DNA of 64,000 bases from Croceibacterium selenioxidans (GTDB lineage Bacteria; Pseudomonadota; Alphaproteobacteria; Sphingomonadales; Sphingomonadaceae): positions 938,001-1,002,000 of the forward strand of contig NZ_JAHFVK010000002.1 of the NCBI RefSeq assembly GCF_018599195.1, in the 5' to 3' direction. The notes beneath the pieces were generated by a model that ran no database searches, had not been told where the DNA came from, and worked only from the letters and a program-made list of their open reading frames with translations. Of the stretch, positions 1-8,664 are shown one piece after another (position 1 is the stretch's first letter; every line of letters begins with the position of its first letter). The position numbers and the translations under genes were made by a program.

Positions 1-1197
1 TTGGGCCTCAGCGACGCTGTCACCCTGCGCGGTCACGTTGAGCACGCGCCCGCCATTGGCCACCAGCCGTCCCTCCGCATCGAGCGCGGTCCCCGCATGG
101 AAGACTTTCGCCCCTGCCGCCTCGGCAACCTCGATATTCGCGATTCGTCCGCCTTTCGCCGGCGTTCCCGGATAGCCGTCCGCCGCCATCACCACGGTCA
201 GCGCCTTCTTGGTCGAGAACTGCGGAGCCGGCAGCGCTCCGAGGCTGTAGTTGGCACAGGCGAGCAGGTATTCGCCAAGATCGCTTTGCAGTCGCATCAT
301 CAGGACCTGGCATTCGGGATCGCCGAAGCGGCAGTTGTATTCGACCAGCTTGGGACCCTCGCTCGTCAACATGAGCCCTGCGTAGAGTACGCCAGCGTAG
401 GGCGTGCCTTCGTCGGCCAGGGTCTTGACGGTCGGAGCCACGATCTTGCTCAGGACTTCTCCACGCATGTCGGACGTCAGCACCCGCGCGGGGCTGTAAG
501 CGCCCATGCCGCCGGTATTGGGGCCCGTGTCGCCATCGCCGACGCGCTTATGATCCTGTGCACTCCCGAACGGGACGATGACGGCGCCGTCGGTAAGGGC
601 GAAGAAGCTCACTTCCTCGCCCTCCATGAATTCCTCGATCACGACTTCCGCGCCAGCCTGGCCGAACGAACCGCCGAACATGTCGTCGAGCGCGGCTTCC
701 GCCTCCGCCCGATCCTGCGCGATCACTACGCCCTTGCCCGCCGCGAGGCCGTCGGCCTTGAGCACGTAGGGGGCGGCAAAGCGATCGAGCGCCTCCACCG
801 CCTGTTCCAGCGAGGTGGTGCGGACATAGCCCGCGGTGGGAATGCCGGCGCGCTCGCACAGGTCCTTGGTGAAACCCTTGCTGCCTTCGAGCTGGGCTGC
901 CGCCTGCGAGGGCCCGAACACCGCGAAGCCTGCCGCCCGCAGCGAATCGGACAACCCGTCCACCAAGGGCAATTCGGGCCCGATCACCACCAGGCCGATG
1001 CCCTGCTCGGTACAGAAGGCGACTACCTGGGCGTGGTTGGAGAGGTCGAGCGGAACCAGCGTGGCGTGTTGGGCAACGCCCGGATTTCCGGGGGATGCAT
1101 AGAGCGTGCCGCCGTTTTCCGCGATCAGCCGGGATTGCGCGAGCTTCCATGCCAGCGCATGTTCGCGTCCGCCCGATCCAATCAGCAGGATGTTCAT
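1..1197 (-). CDS. purD: phosphoribosylamine-glycine ligase, 3' end outside window
   Basis: Ligates glycine to 5-phosphoribosylamine using ATP, the second step of de novo purine synthesis, in the cytosol. The visible 399 codons start with the canonical [20 protein letters not shown]-terminal nucleotide-binding segment. They continue through the ATP-grasp lid ([13 protein letters not shown]), the [12 protein letters not shown] motif and the [12 protein letters not shown] metal/ATP site. The gene is incomplete only because the window ends; the normal length is about 425 residues. The start ATG at 1195-1197 shares the tetranucleotide CATG with the opposite-strand xseA start, so the two genes diverge with no intergenic space. 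purH lies about 56 kb away in the same window, so the purine genes are not clustered. Confidence 0.97.
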   Translation of the reverse strand, partial: MNILLIGSGGREHALAWKLAQSRLIAENGGTLYASPGNPGVAQHATLVPLDLSNHAQVVAFCTEQGIGLVVIGPELPLVDGLSDSLRAAGFAVFGPSQAAAQLEGSKGFTKDLCERAGIPTAGYVRTTSLEQAVEALDRFAAPYVLKADGLAAGKGVVIAQDRAEAEAALDDMFGGSFGQAGAEVVIEEFMEGEEVSFFALTDGAVIVPFGSAQDHKRVGDGDTGPNTGGMGAYSPARVLTSDMRGEVLSKIVAPTVKTLADEGTPYAGVLYAGLMLTSEGPKLVEYNCRFGDPECQVLMMRLQSDLGEYLLACANYSLGALPAPQFSTKKALTVVMAADGYPGTPAKGGRIANIEVAEAAGAKVFHAGTALDAEGRLVANGGRVLNVTAQGDSVAEAQ

Positions 1198-2653
1198 GCC
1201 CGGCCCTTCCTTCAATGACGATGATGCCCCCGCCGGCGGGCTGGTAGCCAAGGGGCAGCCCGGGGACAACGCTGCGCCGCTCTCGATCACCGAGATTTCG
1301 AATATTTTGAAGCGTACGGTCGAGGATCGCTTCGGTTTCGTGCGGCTGCGCGGGGAACTCTCTGGTGTCAAGCGCGCCGCCTCCGGCCACCTTTACTGCA
1401 GCCTCAAGGATGAAGGTGCAGTGATCGACGGTGTCATGTGGCGTGGCGGAGCGCAGCGGCTGGGGTTTGTGCCCGAGGACGGCATCGAAGTCGTCGCCAC
1501 GGGCAAGCTGACCACTTACCCGGGCCGGTCGAAGTACCAAATCGTCATCGAAGCGATGGAAGTTGCCGGCGAAGGCGCGTTGCTCGCGCTGCTCGAGAAA
1601 ACCCGCCGGCGGCTTGAGGCGGAAGGCCTTTTCGCCGCGGAGCGCAAGCGCCGTCTGCCGTTCCTGCCGCGGACGATCGGCGTGATCACCTCACCCACCG
1701 GGGCGGTAATCCGCGACATTCTGCATCGCTTGGCGGATCGCTTCCCGAGCCAGGTTCTCGTCTGGCCGGTGCTCGTTCAGGGACAGGGTGCGGCCGAACA
1801 AGTGGCCAATGCCGTCGTCGGCTTCGGCGCTTTGCCCGAGAACGGCCCGATCCCGCGGCCCGATTTGTTGATAGTCGCCCGCGGTGGAGGCTCGATCGAA
1901 GACTTGTGGTCCTTCAACGAGGAGATCGTGGTCCGCGCCATCGCCGCATCGCCGATTCCGGTGATCAGCGCCGTAGGACACGAGACCGATACGACGCTGG
2001 CCGACTATGCCGCCGATCGCCGCGCCCCGACGCCCACTGCGGCCGCCGAGATGGCGGTACCGGTGTTGCGTGACCTCGCCACGACGCTCGATGAGTTCGG
2101 CTTGCGCCAGCGGAAATGCGCGCTCCGCCCGGTTCAGCTCGGGCGCGAGCGGCTCGAGGCGCGGCTCGCTCGCATGCCCAGACCCGAAGCCCTGGCGACG
2201 CAGCCCGCCCAGCGGCTCGACGACCTCGGCGAACGCCTGCGGCGCGGGCTCGCGGATCGGGCGGCGCAAGCCAAGGACCGACTGCAAGGCGATTCCGCGC
2301 GACTCTCTGCTCCCCTGCTCATGTCTAGGATCGACCGGTCGCGCGACCGCCTGGGGGCCGTTCGCCTGCAGCCGGCGTTGCTGACCCGACCGCTGGCTGA
2401 CGGGCGCCAACGTCTCGCGTCGATCTTCCGCCTGGCCGAGCATCTCCATCCGGAGCGCCCCCTGCAGCGCGGCTACGTCATGGTGATGGACGCTCAAGGA
2501 GTGGCCGTCACCGATGCCGCCCATGCGCGCAAGGAGGCGAGCCTGTCCTTGAAGTTCCGCGACGGGATGGTCGACGTGGTTCCTGCGAGCACGCCTCGTC
2601 CGTCGCGAACCAAGCCGGTCTCGTCGTCGAGCGAGCAACCGAAATTGCTTTGA
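1196..2653 (+). CDS. xseA: exodeoxyribonuclease VII large subunit
   Basis: Catalytic and DNA-binding subunit of the single-strand-specific exonuclease VII, working with XseB. The 485-residue product has an N-terminal OB fold (about residues 30-130, with VRLRGELSG and [10 protein letters not shown]). The nuclease core follows, with [33 protein letters not shown] and [29 protein letters not shown], all hallmark XseA motifs. A long Arg/Leu-rich coiled-coil tail comes next and ends with the LQRGYVMV segment. The ATG at 1196 gives an MPGPSFND N-terminus like that of sphingomonad homologues. Longer upstream starts would lie inside purD. Its promoter must therefore sit within purD coding DNA. Confidence 0.96.
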   Translation: MPGPSFNDDDAPAGGLVAKGQPGDNAAPLSITEISNILKRTVEDRFGFVRLRGELSGVKRAASGHLYCSLKDEGAVIDGVMWRGGAQRLGFVPEDGIEVVATGKLTTYPGRSKYQIVIEAMEVAGEGALLALLEKTRRRLEAEGLFAAERKRRLPFLPRTIGVITSPTGAVIRDILHRLADRFPSQVLVWPVLVQGQGAAEQVANAVVGFGALPENGPIPRPDLLIVARGGGSIEDLWSFNEEIVVRAIAASPIPVISAVGHETDTTLADYAADRRAPTPTAAAEMAVPVLRDLATTLDEFGLRQRKCALRPVQLGRERLEARLARMPRPEALATQPAQRLDDLGERLRRGLADRAAQAKDRLQGDSARLSAPLLMSRIDRSRDRLGAVRLQPALLTRPLADGRQRLASIFRLAEHLHPERPLQRGYVMVMDAQGVAVTDAAHARKEASLSLKFRDGMVDVVPASTPRPSRTKPVSSSSEQPKLL

Positions 2654-2680
2654 GACGGGGGGCTTGGTAAGGCGATGGCC

Positions 2681-2884
2681 ATGCTGATGTCTTCAGGCGA
2701 ACAAGCCGCCACCCTGCTCTACGGCCCCAACGGTTTCCGGGTCATCAAACCCGGACGCTTTGTCACTTGCGCGGTAACCGGCGAACCGATTGCGCTGGAA
2801 GAGCTGCGCTACTGGAGCGTTGACCGGCAGGAGCCTTACGCGAGCCCCGAAATCTCGACGCGCCGGTTGCTCGGCCAGGCGTGA
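2681..2884 (+). CDS. DUF2093 family small protein
   Basis: A 67-residue protein matching the alphaproteobacterial DUF2093 pattern: LLYGPNGFRVIKPGRFVTCAVTGEPI followed by LEELRYWSVDRQEPYASPE (quoted in pieces). The function is unknown to me. The compact Cys/Thr turn (CAVTGEPI) resembles small zinc-ribbon-like folds, but only one cysteine is visible. An AAGG sequence 8 bases upstream favours the ATG at 2681; ATGs at 2675 and 2687 are alternatives. It sits 27 bases after xseA, and its TGA overlaps the GTG of the next gene, so the three are probably cotranscribed. Confidence 0.85.
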   Translation: MLMSSGEQAATLLYGPNGFRVIKPGRFVTCAVTGEPIALEELRYWSVDRQEPYASPEISTRRLLGQA

Positions 2885-3762
2885 GGCGCTTCCTGGCTCT
2901 GGCCCTGGGCTGTCTCGCCGTCGCTTGCGTCGCGCCCCATGCCGAAGTCGAAGCCCGTGCCGAACAGCAGGCGCCATCAAGCCCGCCTCAAGTGCAACCG
3001 GCATCCGCGACCTTTGTGTTTGGCGGTGAGCTGACCCAAGGTGGCTGGATTCGCGGGGAAGTGCCTCCGGGCACGGTCTCTGCCCGCCTCGGCGAAACGG
3101 CGATAACCTTTGATGGCAGCCGACGATTCTTCGCCGCTTTCGACCGCGACGCCGGGCCCGAGGCCACGCTTGTCGCGACAATGGCGGATGGCCGCACGCT
3201 GGAGATCCCGCTTTCGGTTTCGCCCCGCGCCTGGAATATCGAAAACATCAACGCTTCGCCTACGGCCAATGTCCCGAGCGAGGAATTCCTGGCGCGCCGC
3301 AAGCCCGAACTGGAACGCATCGCTGCCGCCCGGCAGATCGAGACGGGCAGCGAGGGCTGGCTGCAAACTTTTATCTGGCCTGCAACCGGGCGCATCTCCG
3401 GGCGGTTTGGATCGCAGCGCGTCTATCGCGGTGAACCGGGTAGCTACCATTCCGGGATCGATGTCGCGGGCGGCACGGGAACGACTTACGTGGCTCCTGC
3501 CGATGGGATCGTCGTACTCGCGGCCCAGTCTCCCTATACTCTCGAGGGCAACCTGTTGATCATCGACCACGGCATGGGGCTAAGCAGCGCCTTCCTCCAT
3601 AGCTCCGAACTCCTCGTGCACGAGGGAGAGGCAGTGAAGCAGGGCCAGCCGATCGGGCGAATTGGCGCGACAGGCCGGGCGACGGGCCCGCATCTCCATT
3701 GGGGGCTCGTCTGGCGGGGTGCTCGCCTCGATCCGCTGCTCTTCACCGGCCCGATGCCCTGA
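2881..3762 (+). CDS. M23 family metallopeptidase (LytM type)
   Basis: Predicted zinc endopeptidase exported to the periplasm, likely acting on peptidoglycan cross-links. The 293-residue product starts at a GTG that overlaps the previous stop (GTGA). It has a hydrophobic signal segment (about residues 4-16, LALALGCLAVAC, perhaps a lipobox). A beta-rich linker domain follows, with an LytM domain at about residues 165-285. Zinc ligands are visible as H190 and D194 in SYHSGIDVAGG and as the HLH motif at H271/H273 in GPHLHWGL. Because the metal site is intact, it is probably a true enzyme rather than an EnvC/NlpD-type activator. The specific cleavage target cannot be read from the sequence. Confidence 0.92.
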   Translation: MRRFLALALGCLAVACVAPHAEVEARAEQQAPSSPPQVQPASATFVFGGELTQGGWIRGEVPPGTVSARLGETAITFDGSRRFFAAFDRDAGPEATLVATMADGRTLEIPLSVSPRAWNIENINASPTANVPSEEFLARRKPELERIAAARQIETGSEGWLQTFIWPATGRISGRFGSQRVYRGEPGSYHSGIDVAGGTGTTYVAPADGIVVLAAQSPYTLEGNLLIIDHGMGLSSAFLHSSELLVHEGEAVKQGQPIGRIGATGRATGPHLHWGLVWRGARLDPLLFTGPMP

Positions 3763-3785
3763 GCCCCTGAGAGGCATCCGGCGGG

Positions 3786-4799
3786 ATGTTGCGGCTGTTC
3801 CTTCTGCTCGTCGTGGCGCTCGTCCTGGCGCCTGGGACCTGGATCCGCTCCACGCCCGGCGCGAGCGTGGAGGACAATCGACAGGCGCTTTCGATCAAGC
3901 CGCTGCCCGTGACCGTCAGGAAACTGGGCGTGTTCGATGTCGCTGGCGTGTGGGAGCTCGACAGCCGCAACAGCCGATTCGGAAGTTACTCCGGACTGGT
4001 GGCTCTCGATTCGGGCCGGCTGCTTGCGGTTAGCGATAGCGGTAACCAGCTGGAGTTCACGCCGCCCGGTGATGGGCCGCCGCGGCCGTTTCTCGCTTCG
4101 CTCATCGGCCAGAGCGTCAGCGACAAAACCCACTTCGACGCCGAGTCGGCTACCCGCGATCGCACTAGCGGACGACTGTGGGTCGGTTACGAGCAAAGCA
4201 ACAGCATCGCCCGGCTCGACCGTAACCGTCGGCCCGAAGGTCGTGCGCGTCCGCTGGCGATGCGCAACTGGGGCGGCAATACCGGTCCCGAGGCCTTGGC
4301 ACGCCTGACGGACGGACGCTTTGTGGTGCTCGCGGAAGCGGATCCGGGCTGGTTCGCCGACGACTTTCCCGGCCTGTTGTTCCCCTACGATCCGGTCGAG
4401 GGCAGCCTTCCGCAGGCCTTCAGATTTGCCGCGCCCGAAAGCTTCCGCCCCGTGGATATGGTGCAGTTGCCCGACGGGAGAGTGCTGATCTTGCTGCGGG
4501 AAGTGAAATGGCGCTTGCCGCCGCGCTTCGCCGGAAAGCTGATGGTGGCGGATCCGGCGCAGATTCGCCGGGGATCCGTGTGGAAGGGAGAGGTCGTCGC
4601 CGATCTCGACGAACCTCTAGCGACCGACAACTACGAAGGTCTTGCCGTGACGCAGGCCCGTGACGGTGCCGTCGTTGCCTGGCTGATCTCAGACGACAAC
4701 TCCGCTTCGTTTCAGCGCACGCTGTTGCTGAAGCTGGAATGGCGTCCTGAGGCCGAGGCACAGCAAAAGGCGCACGGCACGGACCGCACGCCTCGCTGA
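3786..4799 (+). CDS. esterase-like activity of phytase family protein
   Basis: A 337-residue exported protein. Residues 1-18 form a hydrophobic signal (MLRLFLLLVVALVLAPG). The rest matches the phytase-like esterase domain (PF13449 type), a beta-propeller with repeated SGL-VALD-LLAVSD and GPEALARLTDGRFVVLAE segments and a final DNYEGLAVT blade. Members are periplasmic and annotated as esterase-like or phytase-like; the substrates are mostly untested. It follows the M23 peptidase by 23 bases on the same strand, so a joint envelope role is plausible but unproven. The C-terminus is a charged tail. Confidence 0.85.
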   Translation: MLRLFLLLVVALVLAPGTWIRSTPGASVEDNRQALSIKPLPVTVRKLGVFDVAGVWELDSRNSRFGSYSGLVALDSGRLLAVSDSGNQLEFTPPGDGPPRPFLASLIGQSVSDKTHFDAESATRDRTSGRLWVGYEQSNSIARLDRNRRPEGRARPLAMRNWGGNTGPEALARLTDGRFVVLAEADPGWFADDFPGLLFPYDPVEGSLPQAFRFAAPESFRPVDMVQLPDGRVLILLREVKWRLPPRFAGKLMVADPAQIRRGSVWKGEVVADLDEPLATDNYEGLAVTQARDGAVVAWLISDDNSASFQRTLLLKLEWRPEAEAQQKAHGTDRTPR

Positions 4800-4832
4800 T
4801 TCGGATTTTCGGGCGCCGGAAGCGCCGCAGCC

Positions 4833-5120
4833 TCAGGCGGCTACAGCGGCCTTCTTCAGCTCGCGCTTGATCTTGCGAGCCTGCGCGCTGAGCTTTTCGT
4901 CCGAGGTCTTGAGCAGCCAGTTGTCGAGGCCACCGTTGTGTTCGACCGAGCGCAGGCCGTGAGTCGAGACGCGGAACTTGAAGCTCCGGTCCAGCTTCTC
5001 GCTGAGCAGCGTCACGTTCTGCAGGTTCGGCAGGAACACACGCTTGGTCTTGTTGTTGGCGTGGCTCACGTTGTGGCCAGTCTGGCGACCCTTGCCGGTC
5101 AGTTCGCAAATACGCGACAT
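4833..5120 (-). CDS. rpmB: 50S ribosomal protein L28
   Basis: A 95-residue large-subunit protein. The N-terminus [27 protein letters not shown] is a classic L28 signature (quoted residues run across the start). [15 protein letters not shown] and the [21 protein letters not shown] block follow, then a basic tail. The alphaproteobacterial form is about 95-100 residues, as here. It converges with the phytase-like gene. A GGCGC-TTCCG-GCGCC inverted repeat between the two stops (about 4812-4826) may form a weak bidirectional terminator but lacks a good T-run. Confidence 0.98.
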   Translation of the reverse strand: MSRICELTGKGRQTGHNVSHANNKTKRVFLPNLQNVTLLSEKLDRSFKFRVSTHGLRSVEHNGGLDNWLLKTSDEKLSAQARKIKRELKKAAVAA

Positions 5121-5224
5121 CGTTCGTCTCTCGAAAATCTAAGCTTGGGGGTATCCCGGAAAGCGGCGCGCATAGCGGTGGGTCCCGCTTGCGTCAACCA
5201 ATCATGCGCCTTAGCCCCCGTTGC

Positions 5225-5680
5225 ATGACCCGTTGGCCGCTTCCCGAACCGATGGCGCGTGCGCTGGAATTGGCTCGCGAAGCCGCCGCGGCGGGCGAAG
5301 TGCCGATTGGTGCCGTCGTGGTCAAGGACGGCGTCGTCGTGGGCGAGGCGCACAACGCTCCGCGAGAGCTGACGGACCCCACGGCCCACGCCGAAGTGCT
5401 GGCCTTGCGTCGTGCCGCGCAAAAGCTTGGCAGCGAGCGGCTTGAAGGATGTGACCTGTGGGTGACGCTGGAGCCCTGCGCGATGTGCGCCGGGGCTATC
5501 GTCCACGCCCGAATCGCCCGCGTCTACTACGGGGCTCCCGACCCCAAGGGCGGAGCAGTCGAGCATGGCGCGCGGGTGTTCGAGCATCCGCAGTGTCTTC
5601 ATCGGCCCGAAGTCTATCCCGGCATTGGCGAGGAGCCGGCGGCCGCGCAATTGCGGGAATTCTTCGCGGCCCGACGCTAA
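5225..5680 (+). CDS. tadA: tRNA-specific adenosine deaminase
   Basis: Deaminates A34 to inosine in tRNA-Arg(ACG), allowing wobble decoding of CGN codons. The 151-residue product from the ATG at 5225 carries the cytidine-deaminase zinc site: H55-A-E57 in PTAHAEVLAL and P84-C85-A-M-C88 in LEPCAMCAGAI. Family features VPIGAVVV and the HNAPRELTDPTAHAE block are also present. An in-frame ATG at 5204 is an alternative start. The ARIARVYYGAPDPKGGAVEHG segment is typical of TadA. The last four bases overlap the convergent RNase T2 gene. Confidence 0.95.
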   Translation: MTRWPLPEPMARALELAREAAAAGEVPIGAVVVKDGVVVGEAHNAPRELTDPTAHAEVLALRRAAQKLGSERLEGCDLWVTLEPCAMCAGAIVHARIARVYYGAPDPKGGAVEHGARVFEHPQCLHRPEVYPGIGEEPAAAQLREFFAARR

Positions 5681-6387
5681 AGACCGCGCCAGACCTTCAC
5701 GGGTTCCGAATCGGCCGGCCCGTAACGCTGCTTGCCGCACTTGGCGGGCATGAAGTCCTTGCCGTAGCAAAGCCGCATCTCTTCCACCCAACCGCGGTCG
5801 TTGACCGCAAGGCCGATATGCTCGGGCTTCCAGTAGCGATTCGCTTGCGCGAACGCCTCGCGAATGTCCCCGGCGGTCAGGGCGTCCGAGCGGGCGATCC
5901 GATCGAAGTCGGGCCAGCGCAGGCTGCTCCAGAGAATGCGGGTCACTTTGAAGTAGCTCTCGGGGCGCTGCGTCATGCAACTGCCATGCTTGGCCCATTC
6001 GCGCGCCAGCAGCCCCACCGAGGGCGTCATGCAGAGATTGCGGGCGAGCTCTGCCGAGGAGGGCTGGCGCGACGCAGGGCACCATTGCGGCCAAGTGCCG
6101 CGACCTTCGGGCCAGAGACCGTGCACGACGAAACCGAAACGTCCCGATCGGCCTGAGCATTGCCGGCTATCGCCCGCCCGCCTCTCGCGCCCCCTGCAGT
6201 ACTCAGGCGACCAGCTCAGCGAGAGTGTGTAACCGGTGATCGGCACCTGCCTTGCAGGCCCGTCACGCTGGACCGCCGGTACGCTAAACGATCCTCGTGG
6301 GATCTGGCACTGATAGGCTTGGGCCTGGGCCATGCCGGGCGCCAGGGCGAGAGTCGCGATGCTCGCCGCAAGCGCCCGCCAGATCAC
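5677..6387 (-). CDS. ribonuclease T2 family protein
   Basis: Secreted or periplasmic endoribonuclease of the T2 family. Residues 1-23 form a signal peptide ending AQAQA. Both catalytic motifs are intact: CAS1 FVVHGLWPE with H89, and CAS2 EWAKHGSC with E130, K133 and H134. Several cysteines (YQCQ, EYCRG, QWCP, NLCM, GSCM, RLCYG, AKCGK) fit the family's disulfides, consistent with periplasmic location. The 236-residue length is normal. Its ATG overlaps the stop of the upstream small membrane protein (ATGA), so the two are translationally linked. The likely role is RNA scavenging; no toxin partner is visible. Confidence 0.93.
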   Translation of the reverse strand: MIWRALAASIATLALAPGMAQAQAYQCQIPRGSFSVPAVQRDGPARQVPITGYTLSLSWSPEYCRGRERRAGDSRQCSGRSGRFGFVVHGLWPEGRGTWPQWCPASRQPSSAELARNLCMTPSVGLLAREWAKHGSCMTQRPESYFKVTRILWSSLRWPDFDRIARSDALTAGDIREAFAQANRYWKPEHIGLAVNDRGWVEEMRLCYGKDFMPAKCGKQRYGPADSEPVKVWRGL

Positions 6388-6812
6388 TCGAAAGTGGCCG
6401 AGTCGCCCGTTTCCTCGCCGCTCAACCAGGCTTTTGCGTCCGCCCGGAAAAGGTAGACAATAGCCGCCAGCTCAAGCCCGTAGACCACCAGGTTCAGGAC
6501 GCTCGTAAGACCCCAGGAACCCGAAAACGCGGCACGAAGCGACGTTAGCCCGAGCGCCACGAAAACGACGAGAACCCATTTTGCCCAGTTCGCGGCCTTG
6601 TGGGCAATCAGGTACCAGAGGCCGAGGTACATCGCGTAACCGACTGCGGCCGCGCCCAGAACGAATCCACCACCCAGTCCCAACTGTTGAATGGCGGGAT
6701 CGCTCGTCAGGGCGTCCACCGCTGCCTGGTAGCTGATGGCGAAGCCGACCAGGCTCAGCGCGAGCGAGGCCAGAAACAGACGTTCGAACATAAGAATGGA
6801 TTGCGGTCGCAT
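6384..6812 (-). CDS. hypothetical four-helix membrane protein
   Basis: A 142-residue inner-membrane protein with four hydrophobic helices, at about residues 8-30, 45-70, 77-98 and 106-126. A charged C-terminus ends EETGDSATFE. I do not recognise a named family; similar short integral proteins are common in sphingomonads. It overlaps the RNase T2 gene by four bases and is preceded by a 57-base gap to nadC, so it heads a two-gene unit. The start at 6812 lies behind a purine-rich stretch (GGGGGACAATGCC on the minus strand). No catalytic motif is seen. Confidence 0.7.
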   Translation of the reverse strand: MRPQSILMFERLFLASLALSLVGFAISYQAAVDALTSDPAIQQLGLGGGFVLGAAAVGYAMYLGLWYLIAHKAANWAKWVLVVFVALGLTSLRAAFSGSWGLTSVLNLVVYGLELAAIVYLFRADAKAWLSGEETGDSATFE

Positions 6813-6869
6813 GGCATTGTCCCCCTGATTGCCCGGACTACCTGCCTCAGTAGGATCGTTCGCGCAATG

Positions 6870-7733
6870 TCACAGCGGAGTGAAGTCCAGCCCGATGTCG
6901 GCCGCTGGGGCACTTTGGGTGAGGCGGCCGACGGAGGCGAAGTTCACGCCAGTGGCCGCGATGGCGCCGATCGTGTCGAGGCGCACGCCGCCCGAGGCCT
7001 CCGTGGGCACTCTCCCGCCGACTGCAGCGACAGCTTCGCGCAGGGTCGGCGGGTCCATGTTGTCGAGCAGGAGATGGCTGGCCCCGGCCATCAGGGCGGG
7101 CTCGATCTGGTCGATCCGGTCGACTTCGCAAATAATCCGTTCGACCCCGGCCTCACGCGCCCGGCGAACGGCTTCGGCCACATCGCCTGCGACGAGGATG
7201 TGATTATCCTTGATCATGGCCGCGTCCCACAGTCCCATGCGGTGGTTCTGGGCGCCCCCCATGCGCGTCGCGTACTTCTCCAGCATCCGCAGGCCTGGGA
7301 TGGTCTTGCGCGTGTCGAGCAGGACGCAATCGGTCGGGCCCATGGCCTCGACGTATTGGCGAGTCATGGTGGCGATGCCCGAGAGGTGCTGGACGGTGTT
7401 GAGCGCGCTGCGCTCGGCGGTCAGCATGGCCCGGGCATTGCCTGTCAGGCGCATGATGTCGGTCCCGGCAGCAACCAGGCTGCCCTCTTCGGCGAGCAAT
7501 TCGATTTCCATGTCCGGATCGAGCGCCTGGAAGAAGGCGGCCGCCAGCGGAAGGCCCGCGACGACAATCGGGTCGCGGCTGTCCATCACTCCCGAAAAGC
7601 GCGCCTCGGGGGGGATGACACTCTCGGCGGTCACGTCGTGCCCGCCGCCCGGGAGACCCAGGCCCAGGTCTTCATTCAGAGTGGAGCGTACGAACGCGTG
7701 CAGGTCGAAGCCCGGAAGTGAAAAGACGGTCAT
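6870..7733 (-). CDS. nadC: nicotinate-nucleotide pyrophosphorylase (carboxylating)
   Basis: Quinolinate phosphoribosyltransferase, making nicotinate mononucleotide from quinolinate and PRPP in NAD synthesis. The 287-residue product from the ATG at 7733 has the N-terminal NEDLG segment, NARAMLTAERSALN, the LDTRKTIPGLRMLEKYA phosphate-binding motif, GGAQNHRMGLWDAAMIKDNH, and the C-terminal EASGGVRLDTI block. All are canonical for NadC. A 29-residue in-frame extension to 7820 exists but is unlike the family. nadA and nadB are not nearby. It stands 137 bases from the LytTR regulator. Confidence 0.96.
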   Translation of the reverse strand: MTVFSLPGFDLHAFVRSTLNEDLGLGLPGGGHDVTAESVIPPEARFSGVMDSRDPIVVAGLPLAAAFFQALDPDMEIELLAEEGSLVAAGTDIMRLTGNARAMLTAERSALNTVQHLSGIATMTRQYVEAMGPTDCVLLDTRKTIPGLRMLEKYATRMGGAQNHRMGLWDAAMIKDNHILVAGDVAEAVRRAREAGVERIICEVDRIDQIEPALMAGASHLLLDNMDPPTLREAVAAVGGRVPTEASGGVRLDTIGAIAATGVNFASVGRLTQSAPAADIGLDFTPL

Positions 7734-7869
7734 CCTCGCCGTCTGGAGCTTTTTTGACTGTGCCTCAAGCGCCGACGGGCCATGGCTGTGAGCGCCAATG
7801 GGCGCCGCATCAAACGACAAGACCGAAAAGGCCCCGTTGGACCCGCCGACGATGTGAGGCGAAGTCCGA

Positions 7870-8664
7870 CTAGTGGACGAAGCGAGCCACCACGTCCCTG
7901 TAGGACCGGCTGACCTTCACCTCGGCACCCGAACCGAGCACCAGGAAGCATTCGCCATTGGTGTGCGGCTTTACCTGACGCACCTGATCGAGGTTGACTA
8001 TGGTCGAGCGGTGGACCCGCTGGAACACGCGCGGGTCGAGGCGGCGCTCGAGATCCTTCATTGTCTCGCGCAGGATCAGCGAGTTGTCGCCGGTGTAGAT
8101 GCACATGTAGTCACCCGCGGCTTCGATGTGTTCGATGGAGTCCACATCGACGCGGAAAATCTGGCCGCGGTCCTTGATGTTGATCATCTTCTCGTAACGG
8201 CCGGCGTTCTCATCTTCGACGGGCATGTTCTCGATCGCATCGGGCGCGATTTCGGCCAGGACGTCCTGCAGTTTCTTGGCCTCGTCGGCGGAGCGCTTTT
8301 CAGCCAGGCGCGTACGGACACGGTCGAGCGTGTCGGCCAGCTTGTCTTCGTCGACCGGCTTCATCAGGTAATTGACGGCATTGGCCTCGAAGGCACGGAT
8401 CGCGTGTTCTTCGTACGCCGTGACGAAGACGAACAACGGTGGTTCGATCTCCATAACGCCCTTGACCACGGAAAAGCCGTCGAAGCCGGGCATCTGGATG
8501 TCGAGGAAGACCAGGTCGGGCTTTTCGGTCTTGATGGCGCGGATCGCCTCGCGCCCGTTGGCGCAGGTGCCGATTATCTCGACATCGGAATAAGGCTCCA
8601 ACCGAAGCTGAAGGCCCTGGATCGCAAGTTTCTCGTCATCGACGATTAGCGTTCGAATTGTCAT
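7870..8664 (-). CDS. LytTR-type response regulator
   Basis: DNA-binding response regulator of 264 residues. The receiver domain (1-115) has the acidic pair D9-D10, phospho-acceptor D55 in LVFLDIQMPGFDG, T82 and K102 (LMKPVDEDK). A linker is followed by a LytTR DNA-binding domain (about 155-262) with GDYMCIYTGDNSLILRETMKDLE and FQRVHRSTIVNLDQV, which match the LytTR consensus. It overlaps the upstream sensor-kinase gene by four bases, so the two form a cognate pair of the AlgR/LytR kind. The target genes cannot be deduced. Confidence 0.95.
   Translation of the reverse strand: MTIRTLIVDDEKLAIQGLQLRLEPYSDVEIIGTCANGREAIRAIKTEKPDLVFLDIQMPGFDGFSVVKGVMEIEPPLFVFVTAYEEHAIRAFEANAVNYLMKPVDEDKLADTLDRVRTRLAEKRSADEAKKLQDVLAEIAPDAIENMPVEDENAGRYEKMINIKDRGQIFRVDVDSIEHIEAAGDYMCIYTGDNSLILRETMKDLERRLDPRVFQRVHRSTIVNLDQVRQVKPHTNGECFLVLGSGAEVKVSRSYRDVVARFVH

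Noticed and set aside
548-1540. A 330-codon minus-strand frame spanning the purD-xseA junction
   Set aside because: It is out of frame with purD, whose clear GGREHA start is at 1197; the translation lacks any family match.
4812-4826. GGCGC-TTCCG-GCGCC hairpin as terminator of rpmB or the phytase-like gene
   Set aside because: The stem is only five pairs and no T-run follows in either direction, so termination is not supported on sequence alone.
6600-7721. A 373-codon plus-strand frame
   Set aside because: Crosses nadC and the small membrane protein on the other strand; no domain and no plausible start.
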